A stretch of 49,751 nucleotides of DNA from Nitrospirota bacterium (GTDB lineage Bacteria; Nitrospirota; Thermodesulfovibrionia; Thermodesulfovibrionales; JdFR-88), in the NCBI GenBank assembly GCA_021813765.1, contig JAKAJM010000011.1:1-49751 (forward strand), in the 5' to 3' direction. How positions within the stretch are numbered: the first letter of the stretch is position 1; each line of letters opens with the position of its first letter. The position numbers and the translations under genes were made by a program. Below the pieces are notes generated by a model. That model was not told where the DNA came from. It did not search any database and worked only from the letters and a program-made list of their open reading frames with translations. This document shows, one piece after another, positions 27,697 through 36,717 of the stretch.

Positions 27697-28699
27697 TTGC
27701 GGCCTTCTTTAACATATCCTTGATCCGGTCATGATTATTGTAACCGCTTTTTACGCATCTCTTCCGCCCGCAGGCCGCTATCTTATCCCTCTGCCCGGGA
27801 TGTGCGAGATAATAACGGACCTTGTCCAGCAATTCCTCATCGGAAGAAAAAAATTCCGCCTCCCTACCCTCCTCAAAAAGGCTTTGATGCTCTTCCGTAC
27901 GCTCGGCAAGCATAAATCCGCCGCAGGCTGGTATTTCAAAAGTGCGTGTCGTACTAGTGTCAGGGACAAGCTTTGAAAGAAGTCCCAGGCAAATTTTTGC
28001 CGAGGAGATGGCCCTGGGATATTCTTCTCCCCAAATGCCGTCACCCTGTACGCGCTGCGAGCACCACCGGGAAATGCGCGAATGCCGCACCCAGCCGGGG
28101 CCCCACACTTTTATACTGGTCTTTTTGAGCGCGGAGAGTGCTCTTATCCTGCCTGCATAATGACGTTCATAATGCCCGACAAAGGCGACATCGGAAGAAA
28201 GGCCTTGCGCTGGCTTGCGCGGATAAAAACGCGTTTTCTCATACGCCTGGTGCGTCAAATGAATTCTTCTTGCTCCCATGCCCCGATACAGATCGACCTC
28301 AAAAGGCTTTGTGGTAAACAGAATATCGTATTTGGGAATGGACCCGGCAAAGTGGCGCGATTTATGAAATACCAGTGCTGCATCGGGTGTATAATGAATG
28401 ACAGCGGCACCCGAGAGCCCTTTTATCCTGTCAATTGTATCAGGCCATATCCATCTTCCCTTGTCTATCCATATGTGGGATATCTTTCGCATTCCGTCGA
28501 CGGACCGGCACAAGGCGCGATTAATGCCCGATACCAGCGGCCCGTAATTAAAACGGTTGGCCAGGCTTCTGGCGATCTTAGGCACATATTTCATACTTGA
28601 AACGTCAAAGGGGATGACCTCATGCCCCAGGCTTTCAAGGCACCGCATGCGGTCCAGGCAAGTGCCTCCGGTCAGATGGCCAACATAGAATATCTTCAT
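27689..28699 (-). CDS. CgeB-like glycosyltransferase family 1 protein
   Basis: MKIFYVGHLTGGTCLDRMRCLESLGHEVIPFD...DVAFVGHYERHYAGRIRAL...TRTFEIPACGGFMLAERTEEHQSLFEEGREAEFFSSDEELLDKVRYYLAHPGQRDKIA. Confidence 0.8.
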   Translation of the reverse strand: MKIFYVGHLTGGTCLDRMRCLESLGHEVIPFDVSSMKYVPKIARSLANRFNYGPLVSGINRALCRSVDGMRKISHIWIDKGRWIWPDTIDRIKGLSGAAVIHYTPDAALVFHKSRHFAGSIPKYDILFTTKPFEVDLYRGMGARRIHLTHQAYEKTRFYPRKPAQGLSSDVAFVGHYERHYAGRIRALSALKKTSIKVWGPGWVRHSRISRWCSQRVQGDGIWGEEYPRAISSAKICLGLLSKLVPDTSTTRTFEIPACGGFMLAERTEEHQSLFEEGREAEFFSSDEELLDKVRYYLAHPGQRDKIAACGRKRCVKSGYNNHDRIKDMLKKAANL

Positions 28700-28751
28700 C
28701 TGAGCTAGCTCTTGTACTTTTTAAAGGCGAAAAATCTTTTTCCCACTCTGG

Positions 28752-29465
28752 TTACGTATTGATTGCCGGCATGCAGATGGAAGAAAGCCATGTCATCGGC
28801 CCCGGTCCCATTCTTTTTAACTTGAAGAAATCGTCTCCCCTGAGTACAAAGCCTCTCTTTGAGGAAGTTGCGCCAAGAAATCCAGCCTCCCTTACTTCTC
28901 TCATGACATCTTTGTTGTAATCGCCGTAGGGATAGCAGAAAAAATCTACAGGGCTGCCGGTCCTGTCTTCGATCTCCAGCTTTGAGTCGAGGATTTCATC
29001 TTTCATGCGGGCAGCCGGTATCCTTGTCAGATGGGGATGCGTCATCGTATGCGCGCCAAAGGTAACGCCGCCTGCAGAAAGTTCCTTTGCCTTTTGCCAA
29101 TCAAGCAGGGGGCGTTTTCCATAACCGTTTTTGTATTTTGCGCTGTCCCACAGGTTCACACGCCCGGCAAGCCCCGAAACCATAAAGACAGTGGAAGGAT
29201 ATCCGTATTTTTTTAAAACAGGGAAAGCATTATCATAAAAATCCATGTAGCCATCATCAAAGGTAAGACAGGCAAACCTTCCCCGTTTTTCTGTTCCGCC
29301 TGCAAACTCGAGTATCTCTTTAAGTGATACGACCCTGTACCCCGCAGCCTTCAGGCTCCACATCTGGAAACTGAACATTCGCTGACTTACATTAAGCCTT
29401 CGCGTTCGGGCGTCCACAGCAGGCCCTCCGACACTGTGATATACGAGTATGACCGCCCTGTTCAT
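28752..29465 (-). CDS. Polysaccharide deacetylase (NodB homology)
   Basis: VILVYHSVGG...FACLTFDDGYMDFYDNAFPVLKKYGYPSTVFMVSGLAG...FGAHTMTHPHLTRI...FCYPYGDYN. Confidence 0.93.
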   Translation of the reverse strand: MNRAVILVYHSVGGPAVDARTRRLNVSQRMFSFQMWSLKAAGYRVVSLKEILEFAGGTEKRGRFACLTFDDGYMDFYDNAFPVLKKYGYPSTVFMVSGLAGRVNLWDSAKYKNGYGKRPLLDWQKAKELSAGGVTFGAHTMTHPHLTRIPAARMKDEILDSKLEIEDRTGSPVDFFCYPYGDYNKDVMREVREAGFLGATSSKRGFVLRGDDFFKLKRMGPGPMTWLSSICMPAINT

Positions 29466-29516
29466 ATATATGGCCCTTCAGGCTTACATCAAAAAAGGCC
29501 TGCGAGAAATGAAAGA

Positions 29517-30878
29517 TCAGCCAGCCCCCTTCAGCGCCTGCCTTGCCATGACGGCAGATACGGCAAGTTGAATCCCGAAATATACCGGCACCGCCATTGA
29601 GGCTCCCAGCAGCCCGTAATGGCAGATCATGGGTATTCCTGCTCCAAGACTAGCGGCGGCCCCTGCCGACTGAGCAAAGAAAACGCTCTTGGTCTTTTTG
29701 TAGGCGTAGCATATCTTCTCAAAAACATAACTTACAACAAGAAATGCGTATCCGAGGGCGATCCATGGTATCAGATCGGCCCCGGCGCTGTATCTCCTTT
29801 CAAGCAGAAGACCTGCTATTTCCCGCCGCATAAGCGTTATAACCGCTACCAGGCAAAGACTGGCCAGTACTGTTGCGGAAAGCAGCGCGAAAAACGTCTT
29901 CTTTTCCCGAGCCTTGTCGCCCGCAGAGACAGCTTCAAAATAGAGTGGCCTCAATGTCTGTTCGATCACTCCGCCGGCCATAAGGAAAGGCCTGCTTACA
30001 AGACCATATGATGCAGAATATATTCCCACCTGTTCAAGACCAGACAGCGCGCTTATTATATAGCGGTCGCCGAGCGACGCTATCCACCCAACTATGGCCA
30101 TGGGTATTATCGGGATGGCATACCGCCTGATCTCATCCGGTAAGTTGGCTTTTTTTTCTTCCATTGTTGAGGGGGCGACCGCACGAGCGAGGCCTGATCC
30201 CTTCCGGAAATAAAAAAAGGCCAGTAACAAAAGAGAACCCGCAAGATAGCCCGACAGAACGGATCCGGTGGAGCTCCCAAAGACCAGAACCATTATGATC
30301 GCTCCCAAAAACCTTGCCCATGTGTCCGTTGCCAGCCAGACAGCCATAGCCTTTTGTCTTCTGCCTGCGTTCAGGAAATTTCGTTCCTTTGCCTTTACCG
30401 CGTCTACAACCAGCAGACCGCACAATGATGCCATTGCCATGAGGAAAGCAGTTTTTTCCCTGTACAGGAAAAATAAAAGAAGTCCTGCAGCGCCAACGAC
30501 AGGAGAAAGCGCTTTGGCAGACCTGATCAAAAAGGAGTTTGTGACCTCCCGCAGCAGCGGGACTTGCCCGTCTCTGGCCGCATCCGGATAGAACCTAAGG
30601 GCAGCCTCGATGAATGGGGCGCAAAATGTGGCCGTCAACAGAGTAGCCGTGCCAAGAAGAAGACTGACAGTTCCAAAAACATCGGGTCTTACGTATTGGG
30701 TCATAAGGCGCATACCTGCCAAAAACCCAGCTGCAGCAGCAAGCTGGCCAAGCGCAGTCCAGGCCCAGTCGCTCAATACACGGCCTTTTTCTCGGGATAT
30801 ACGGAGAACAAACGTTTTTAAGACTGGAATGGCTAAATCATTTTTTTTTAAAATCATCGTATAGCTCTGAACCGTCAA
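29517..30878 (-). CDS. Oligosaccharide flippase (Wzx-like, MOP superfamily)
   Basis: Polytopic; WTALGQLAAAAGFLAGMRLMTQYVRPDVFGTVSLLLGTATLL...GDRYIISALSGLEQVGIYSASYGLVSRP. Confidence 0.88.
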   Translation of the reverse strand: MTVQSYTMILKKNDLAIPVLKTFVLRISREKGRVLSDWAWTALGQLAAAAGFLAGMRLMTQYVRPDVFGTVSLLLGTATLLTATFCAPFIEAALRFYPDAARDGQVPLLREVTNSFLIRSAKALSPVVGAAGLLLFFLYREKTAFLMAMASLCGLLVVDAVKAKERNFLNAGRRQKAMAVWLATDTWARFLGAIIMVLVFGSSTGSVLSGYLAGSLLLLAFFYFRKGSGLARAVAPSTMEEKKANLPDEIRRYAIPIIPMAIVGWIASLGDRYIISALSGLEQVGIYSASYGLVSRPFLMAGGVIEQTLRPLYFEAVSAGDKAREKKTFFALLSATVLASLCLVAVITLMRREIAGLLLERRYSAGADLIPWIALGYAFLVVSYVFEKICYAYKKTKSVFFAQSAGAAASLGAGIPMICHYGLLGASMAVPVYFGIQLAVSAVMARQALKGAG

Positions 30879-31117
30879 TAGAGATCCATTGGATAAAGAA
30901 AACAGGTCATTCTTGAGAGATCTTTTATTTCAGGTCATTTTTTTGTCAAAAAAACATGCCCCGGGCACTGCTCCGCCCCTTCAGTCCCATTTTTCTAAAA
31001 AGAAAAATCCGGCCTAAAGGGTTTTAATAAAAAATAAAAAAAACTGTCAGGCCAAATCGTGTCTTTCTAACCGCAGGCATGTGCCTGGCTGCCACGCTAA
31101 ACATACTTCGAAGCCAT

Positions 31118-32644
31118 TTATTTTTTTTGCCCTTTATTTTTCTCGATAGACTGCAACATATTTTTCAGGGCTTGAGCTGCCATATCCAATATCTTTTTTC
31201 TTTCTACGGGGGTAATGTTGCCATCATTTTTTGAACCCGGGCCGCTCATTGCGGTTTTTCCCTGGTAAAGCTGAATTGATTTGAGGACCTGCGGCAAATC
31301 GCGGTCTAGCGCCAGGAAAACTGGATCGGAGGAGACCGATGGCAAGATATGCAGTATTTCCCCATCCTGCAAAATTGCAATACCCTCTCCGTTATCAGTT
31401 ACGCCGAACAGAGTTTTCATATAAGGAGCGATATTGTTCCAGTTTGGAGGCTGCAACGGGATAGAAAATGCATATGCCGAGTTTGCTAGTGAGCCGACAA
31501 GCGCAGTATCGCCATATGCACTGAGGGCAACGGAGACGCCAAAATCGCCGTTTGCCGCCGCATCCGAGGCCGAAAGCACTTGCTTTTGCGTCCATATACC
31601 ATCTTTGCTCGTGAATACATAAACCGCGCCTGCCCTGTCATTTTTACCGTTAGCGCCGACGAGGGCAGTATCGCCATCTCCACTTAAAGCCACTGACGTG
31701 CCAAATATTTCCTTGCCGGAAACCGTTAACTCCCGCTGCCATTTCCACGCAGTGCCGTTGCGCTTGAATACATATGCGGCGCCAGCACCCGCGTTTTTGC
31801 CTATGGCGCCGATAATGGCTGCGGTACCGTTTGAGTTCAGTGCCACGGACCATCCGAATGCCTCCGGTTCATCGCTGACCGGGGGCGTCAGTTCCTGCTG
31901 CTCTTTCCAGGCCGTTTTACTGCGCCGGAACACGTATACCGAGCCGATCTGGCCGTTTTTCTCATATGCTCCGATAAGGGCGGTGCTCCCGTCCGCGCTT
32001 ATTGCAACCGCAGAGGCAAACTCATCATATGCCGACGAATCGGGGTTGCTTAATTCCTGCTTCTGTATCCACCTTGAGCCGGTGCGCATGAAAACGTATG
32101 CCCGGCCATGAAAGGAATCCGCTGCAGGGGCTCCGATAATTACTGTGCCGCCATCGGCGCTTAGCGCCAATGAGAAACCAAAATTGTCACCTGCCGCTCC
32201 ATCGGAGGCCTTGAGCTTCCGCTGCAGCTTCCACGAAGTCCCGGTGCGAGAAAATACGTATGCCGCACCGGCTTTCATGTCTTTGCCAATGGCCCCGACG
32301 ATGGCCGTGCCGCCGTTTCCGCTTAACGCCACAGACCATCCGAATGCCTCCTGTTCATTTCCGGACAAAGGCGACAATTCCTGCCGCTCTTTCCAGCCTG
32401 TCCCACCGCGCGTAAACACGTATGCCGCTCCGCATTGGTTTTTTTTCTCGTACGCACCTATGATTGAAATCCTGCCGTTTGCACTGACGGCAAGCGAAAA
32501 ACCAAAATTAGCGCCTGGAGCACCCCCGGAAGCATTCAGTTTGGCCTTTTGCAGAAATTGGCAATTGGCATTTGCGGCGTGCAGGACAGGCAGCGCTAAA
32601 AATAAAAAAATAGCTGCCGCTCTGGAAAAGAGACCCCTCCGCAT
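31118..32644 (-). CDS. Secreted seven-repeat FG-GAP-like beta-propeller protein
   Basis: ORF 31118..32815; likely start MRRGLFSRAAAIFLFLALPVLHAANA at 32644 after GGGGGT. Seven xFGxSxAxSxxG...xGA...AYVF units. Confidence 0.75.
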   Translation of the reverse strand: MRRGLFSRAAAIFLFLALPVLHAANANCQFLQKAKLNASGGAPGANFGFSLAVSANGRISIIGAYEKKNQCGAAYVFTRGGTGWKERQELSPLSGNEQEAFGWSVALSGNGGTAIVGAIGKDMKAGAAYVFSRTGTSWKLQRKLKASDGAAGDNFGFSLALSADGGTVIIGAPAADSFHGRAYVFMRTGSRWIQKQELSNPDSSAYDEFASAVAISADGSTALIGAYEKNGQIGSVYVFRRSKTAWKEQQELTPPVSDEPEAFGWSVALNSNGTAAIIGAIGKNAGAGAAYVFKRNGTAWKWQRELTVSGKEIFGTSVALSGDGDTALVGANGKNDRAGAVYVFTSKDGIWTQKQVLSASDAAANGDFGVSVALSAYGDTALVGSLANSAYAFSIPLQPPNWNNIAPYMKTLFGVTDNGEGIAILQDGEILHILPSVSSDPVFLALDRDLPQVLKSIQLYQGKTAMSGPGSKNDGNITPVERKKILDMAAQALKNMLQSIEKNKGQKK

Positions 32645-32805
32645 ATTGACCCCCATTAAAAATTTCGCGGCCAATAACTCTGTATACTCCAAAATATCTG
32701 ACTTTTCAACGGCATTTTTCAGGACAGAAAACATGCCGTTCTCCCGGGTACGCATCATCGAGGCAAAAAATATACCGGCATGGGGTGCATGCCTTGGGCA
32801 AAAGG

Positions 32806-32829
32806 AGGGTGCCACTTATCGGGCACCCC
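32806..32829 (-). terminator. Stem-loop after the 32856..34244 gene
   Basis: gggtgcc acttatc gggcaccc inverted repeat immediately downstream of the minus-strand stop codon; T-tract weak. Confidence 0.4.
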
Positions 32830-32855
32830 CCTTCCGGAACTGGCCTGAAAGAAGG

Positions 32856-34244
32856 CTAATGTATCATTATGTTATCGCTTGCAGGCACCGAAAGGCCCGG
32901 CAATATGCCCGCTGGTGCTCCAAAACCGCTTGAGCTTACCGGGATCACAAGCAGAGCGCCGTTTGTATGGTCGCAAACCACGACATATTTCCCGTCAATA
33001 GTAAATCCGAGCGTTGTTATCTGGCCCAATGTCACGCTTGTGTCGCTGATGCTGTAGGACGGAGCGTAGAGCTGTCCCACCTGCGAAAGCGCTCCGGAAG
33101 CAACCCCCGAAAACATGAGGAGCCCATTGTCTGTGCCGACCACAGCCAGAGTGCCGTCTGGTGAAACCGCCACGGTATTGACTGTGTAGTCCACGCTTGT
33201 GGAATTTGACAGTACCGGGGTGCCGGGCAGTCCGGTCAGTAGATTCACAGTGCCGCTTGTGCTATTTACAATATTAGTGATGACCACGGCACGGCTTGAA
33301 TCTATGGGGCTGATGGCCATGCCGCCTCTGCCGTCAAACTCAGCACTCGAAGTGCCAAGGCTGGGGATGTTTGCGGTCTGATTAAAGTCGCCGGGCTGAG
33401 GAGTACTGGAAGCGATGGAATAGACGGTAAGTCCGTTTGCGCCGCGCGCCAGAAGCACCTTGTCATCATTGGAGATGACGACGGCATTGCGGTAGTCCGG
33501 AATTCCGATGCCGCCCACTATCTGAGGGGTTCCGGAAAGAATGCCGGTAACCAGAACAAGATAGGTGTTATTGTCGAGAGAAACGACCGCCTCATCCCCG
33601 TTGCTGAGAATGGCTACCGAATCGCCGTCTACGCCATAGTTCGTGTTAAGCGTGTTGGCTGCAGACACCGTGCCGTTTTGTACCGAAAAATAATAAAGCT
33701 TATTGTTATAACCATCCATCAGGACACCCTCGGACCCGTCTGGAGTGAGCGCCGCGCCATCAAAATCATTTTCCCCGGAATAGCTTATTGAAGACATTGA
33801 CGGTGTAGACAGCACATTGCCGTTTGAATCATAAATATGCACGATCTGAAGGATGCTGGGAGAGTTTGTGATGGATTGTGCATCATCAGATGGATCGCTG
33901 GGAATAAGGACGAGTCCCTGGTCCCCCACGGAACCGCTGCTTTGCCCGGAAGATGTGGTGCTTCCGGATGTGCCTCCAGATGTGCCTCCAGATGTTTGGG
34001 ATGTAGGAATAAATGGATTGCTAGGGGTGCTGGTAACAGATCCTGAATTGCTGCTGGATGCTCCCGATGCTCCCGATGCTCCCGATGCTCCCGATGCTCC
34101 CGATGCTCCCGATGCTCCCGATGCTCCCGATGCTCCCGATGCTCCGGTTGATCCACTACCGCCCGAGCCCCCACCGCAGCCTGTAAAGCCAATGGCAAAA
34201 ATCATGCAAAAAGCCGGTATTAATATCTTTTTTAAGACTTTCAT
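32856..34244 (-). CDS. Lipoprotein with (GAS)10 linker and beta-propeller-like domain
   Basis: ORF 32856..34343; start MKVLKKILIPAFCMIFAIGFTGCGGG at 34244 with strong RBS AAGGAGGGG; lipobox FTGC; SPDGTLAVVGTDNGLLMFSGVASG-type repeats. Confidence 0.75.
   Translation of the reverse strand: MKVLKKILIPAFCMIFAIGFTGCGGGSGGSGSTGASGASGASGASGASGASGASGASGASGASSSNSGSVTSTPSNPFIPTSQTSGGTSGGTSGSTTSSGQSSGSVGDQGLVLIPSDPSDDAQSITNSPSILQIVHIYDSNGNVLSTPSMSSISYSGENDFDGAALTPDGSEGVLMDGYNNKLYYFSVQNGTVSAANTLNTNYGVDGDSVAILSNGDEAVVSLDNNTYLVLVTGILSGTPQIVGGIGIPDYRNAVVISNDDKVLLARGANGLTVYSIASSTPQPGDFNQTANIPSLGTSSAEFDGRGGMAISPIDSSRAVVITNIVNSTSGTVNLLTGLPGTPVLSNSTSVDYTVNTVAVSPDGTLAVVGTDNGLLMFSGVASGALSQVGQLYAPSYSISDTSVTLGQITTLGFTIDGKYVVVCDHTNGALLVIPVSSSGFGAPAGILPGLSVPASDNIMIH
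34057..34146. repeat. Nonanucleotide tandem repeat, (gatgctccc) x about 10, encoding (GAS)n
   Basis: Ten consecutive gatgctccc units on + strand, last unit ending ccg. Confidence 0.95.
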
Positions 34245-34603
34245 AATACCCCTCCTTAGGATGTAGTTATCTTTTGAACTGCTCCGGCACAGCAAAAATT
34301 TTATTACGCGCTTTTTTTTGTAACCTTCTTGCATTTGGAACAAAGGTGTGCCATTTCTGATTTAGCAAGCAATATACCTGGCCTGTTTTCGAGAGATGCA
34401 TTTATCGGAAGGGCACACATAAGTAATTCAATAAAACGGACAGGCATGCATAAGAGTCTGAAAAAATTCATATTTTCAATTAAAGCCTGCCGCCGCATTT
34501 TGGCTTTCACTGCCAGGGGAAAAAAAGTTTGTTATAAGGTTTGTCTGTATAGAATGGAAACAATACCTGTTTACTTTTAATACAGGCCTGAATGTTAAAT
34601 ATA

Positions 34604-34640
34604 GAAAAGGGGCGGCATCAAAAAGGCGCCGCCCCTTTTA
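34604..34640 (-). terminator. Intrinsic terminator after the beta-helix/Fn3 gene
   Basis: aaaaggggcggc atcaaaaagg c gccgcccctttt perfect stem just downstream of the stop at 34656. Confidence 0.75.
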
Positions 34641-34655
34641 CAGTTCAACAGGCGT

Positions 34656-36605
34656 CTAGTTAGTCTGGAAGCTGCCTGTCTGGCTTTGCACGGTATTTCC
34701 GGCGTTATCCTGTGCGACCACCTTCCAATAATATGTGGTCTTGCTGGACAACCCGGAGACCGTATAGCTCAATGCACCCGTACTGGGGCTTACGCTTGAA
34801 GCAGGGGAAGAAGACGAGGTCTGCGTGCCGGCGCCCCCTCCACCGCATGATGCCAAAAGCCCGGCAGCCATAACGCCGGCCAGAAGGAGCATGAGCAGCC
34901 TGCGCCTGCGTCTGATGCCCCCGGGGACGACAAGCCCGAACATAAACAGCGCGGCCGCGCCGCCACCCATCGCGTACATGCTGTTTTGCGCGGATGCCAC
35001 CTGTATGGGGCTTGCATCCGAGAAGTCCGGTTTTTTACCGACGTAGAGCGTATACGTAACGGGAGCCGAGTCCTTGGAGGGGCTCCATTGGAACGTGACA
35101 GTGGTGCTGACTGTCTGCCCTTGCGATGGCGTCAGCAACTGGGGCGCCGTTACCTGCCCGGATGAGGTAGTTGATGCTGGTGCGGTTGTTGCAGTGGAAG
35201 CGTTGCTGATTGCAGGTGTCGAACCATATGATGAAGTGGTTGAGGTGGAACCTGTGGTTGTTGAAGTGGAGGCCGTTCCGGAAGTTGACGTTGCCCCCGC
35301 TGTCGATGAGGTCCCTGAAATCATCGATGTTGTTCCTGTAGTTGACGTATAAGTTGTTGTCGTGCCGGTTGTCGGAGTGGATGTTGTTGATGTGGTTGTC
35401 GAAGTCGAAGTCCCGCCCGAGCCAGATGTGGACGATGTTGAGCCTGAGGTTGAAGTCGATGTAGAGATCGATCCTGATGTTGAAGTTGAGGTTGAAGTTG
35501 AGGTTGAAAATTCATATGCCCCGATATCGGGAGGGTTTGCCAGGGGGTTTCCGTTTGCATCATATGTTCTGCCGGACCACGCTGTGCCGGTGCCTATGGC
35601 CGGAGATGAAGATTGCAGGTAAAAATCAAGGGCAGCCGCGTCTGCAAATATTGAAGACGGGCTGGCGTTCAATATGTTTCCTGTCCCCGAGGCATCGGCA
35701 CCCATGGTAGAGGCTGTGGTCAGGTTATAACTTGCAGTAAAGCTTTGGCCCGAGGGATATGAAGCCGCGCCCCCTCCCGGCATATAAAAAATGTTGTCCT
35801 CCACCAGCGCGTTTGTCATGGGCATATAAAGACCAAGCTGCCCTGTATTGTTAGGGTTTGTGGAGGCGAAAGTATTGCCTATTATATAAAGTCCTGTAAC
35901 AGTTGGGTTAGCATGAGAATTATCATATATTTGAATATCCCACCCTCTATCGTTATCATAGGTGACATTGTTTATAACCGTAAGGTTAGAGAATGCACCA
36001 GTAGAACCCGCTTGCCCCTCAAAATCTATTCCATGATCGGCAGAATATCCGTCGCTGCCACCACCTGAATCATGCACAACATTACTATCTACAATTATGT
36101 TAGATGCAAAATCAAAATCTATACCAGCGCATCCATTATTGCCGGTACCGTTTGCACCTACTGGGCCAATGTTATTGCCATAGATGGTAATATCATGAAT
36201 TCCGTCCCTTCCAACAATGCCATCATATGCGATATTTTGCATCCTGAAATTCATTATATTTATGTAACTGGCACTAATAGCCACTGCATAGGAACCACCA
36301 CCTGCATCAATAACAGCACCCCATTTATTTTGTGACTCGAAAGTTATAGGAGCACCGGACGAACCGCTGCGGCTTATGGTAAACGGAGAATAAGTACCGT
36401 TCTCTATAATGACCGAATCACCAGGATTCACAATGCTAGCTGCATAAGATGGCGTACGAAAAGGAGAACTCTGAGAACCGTTGTTGTTGTCGCTTCCCGA
36501 GGTGGAAACATAGTAGGTGGCGGCATTTGCCTCTCCAATAAAGGAGGAAATGCCTAAAACCACTACTGCCAAAAGGAAAATAGGGAGGAAAAAACTCTTC
36601 TTCAT
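34656..36605 (-). CDS. Secreted right-handed parallel beta-helix protein with Ser/Thr linker and Fn3-like domain interrupted by an internal TM/lipobox cassette
   Basis: ORF 34656..36689; start MKKSFFLPIFLLAVVVLGISSFIGEANA at 36605. YYVSTSGSDNNNGSQSSPFRTPSYAASIVNPGDSVIIENGTY; internal MGGGAAALFMFGLVVPGGIRRRRRLLMLLLAGVMAAGLLASCGGGG; C-terminal TYYWKVVAQDNAGNTVQS. Confidence 0.8.
   Translation of the reverse strand: MKKSFFLPIFLLAVVVLGISSFIGEANAATYYVSTSGSDNNNGSQSSPFRTPSYAASIVNPGDSVIIENGTYSPFTISRSGSSGAPITFESQNKWGAVIDAGGGSYAVAISASYINIMNFRMQNIAYDGIVGRDGIHDITIYGNNIGPVGANGTGNNGCAGIDFDFASNIIVDSNVVHDSGGGSDGYSADHGIDFEGQAGSTGAFSNLTVINNVTYDNDRGWDIQIYDNSHANPTVTGLYIIGNTFASTNPNNTGQLGLYMPMTNALVEDNIFYMPGGGAASYPSGQSFTASYNLTTASTMGADASGTGNILNASPSSIFADAAALDFYLQSSSPAIGTGTAWSGRTYDANGNPLANPPDIGAYEFSTSTSTSTSTSGSISTSTSTSGSTSSTSGSGGTSTSTTTSTTSTPTTGTTTTYTSTTGTTSMISGTSSTAGATSTSGTASTSTTTGSTSTTSSYGSTPAISNASTATTAPASTTSSGQVTAPQLLTPSQGQTVSTTVTFQWSPSKDSAPVTYTLYVGKKPDFSDASPIQVASAQNSMYAMGGGAAALFMFGLVVPGGIRRRRRLLMLLLAGVMAAGLLASCGGGGAGTQTSSSSPASSVSPSTGALSYTVSGLSSKTTYYWKVVAQDNAGNTVQSQTGSFQTN
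35160..35512. repeat. Low-complexity Ser/Thr-coding segment
   Basis: STSTSTSTSGSISTSTSTSG...TTTGSTSTTSSYGS, with ttgaggttgaagttgaggttgaa repetition at one end. Confidence 0.85.
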
Positions 36606-36641
36606 CTGTGAACCTCTCTTTGCTATTTGAAGATTTGAAAC

Positions 36642-36678
36642 AAAAAAGGCCTGTTTCCCTCGAAAGGGAAACAGGCCT
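36642..36678 (-). terminator. Intrinsic terminator in the 5' leader of the beta-helix gene
   Basis: Minus strand AGGCCTGTTTCCCTTTCGAGGGAAACAGGCCTTTTTT: near-perfect long stem followed by T-run, between riboswitch and start codon. Confidence 0.9.
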
Positions 36679-36717
36679 AATCCATCCATACCGAGATAAA
36701 ACTCAGGCAGGTAAGCA

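Noticed and set aside
34057-34146. Tandem repeat considered as CRISPR-like
   Set aside because: Nine-bp units with no spacers; in-frame coding microsatellite.
33853-34266. + strand ORF with (PDA)n repeats
   Set aside because: Antisense reading of the (GAS)10 repeat in the lipoprotein gene; no start/RBS or coding signature of its own.
34326-34370. Possible sigma54 site on minus strand (TGGCACACCTTTGTTC) upstream of the lipoprotein gene
   Set aside because: The -12 part is TTGTT with spacing one base short; GG-to-GC spacing is critical, so not claimed.
34304-34510. Small minus ORF with C-terminal CSKCKK
   Set aside because: No clear RBS, low-complexity context, no recognisable family.
35074-35622. 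+ strand Val/Glu/Asp-rich ORFs (VVEVEPVVVEVEAVPEVDV..., VEVEVEVEVENSY...)
   Set aside because: Antisense of the Ser/Thr linker; composition is a by-product of repeated ST codons.
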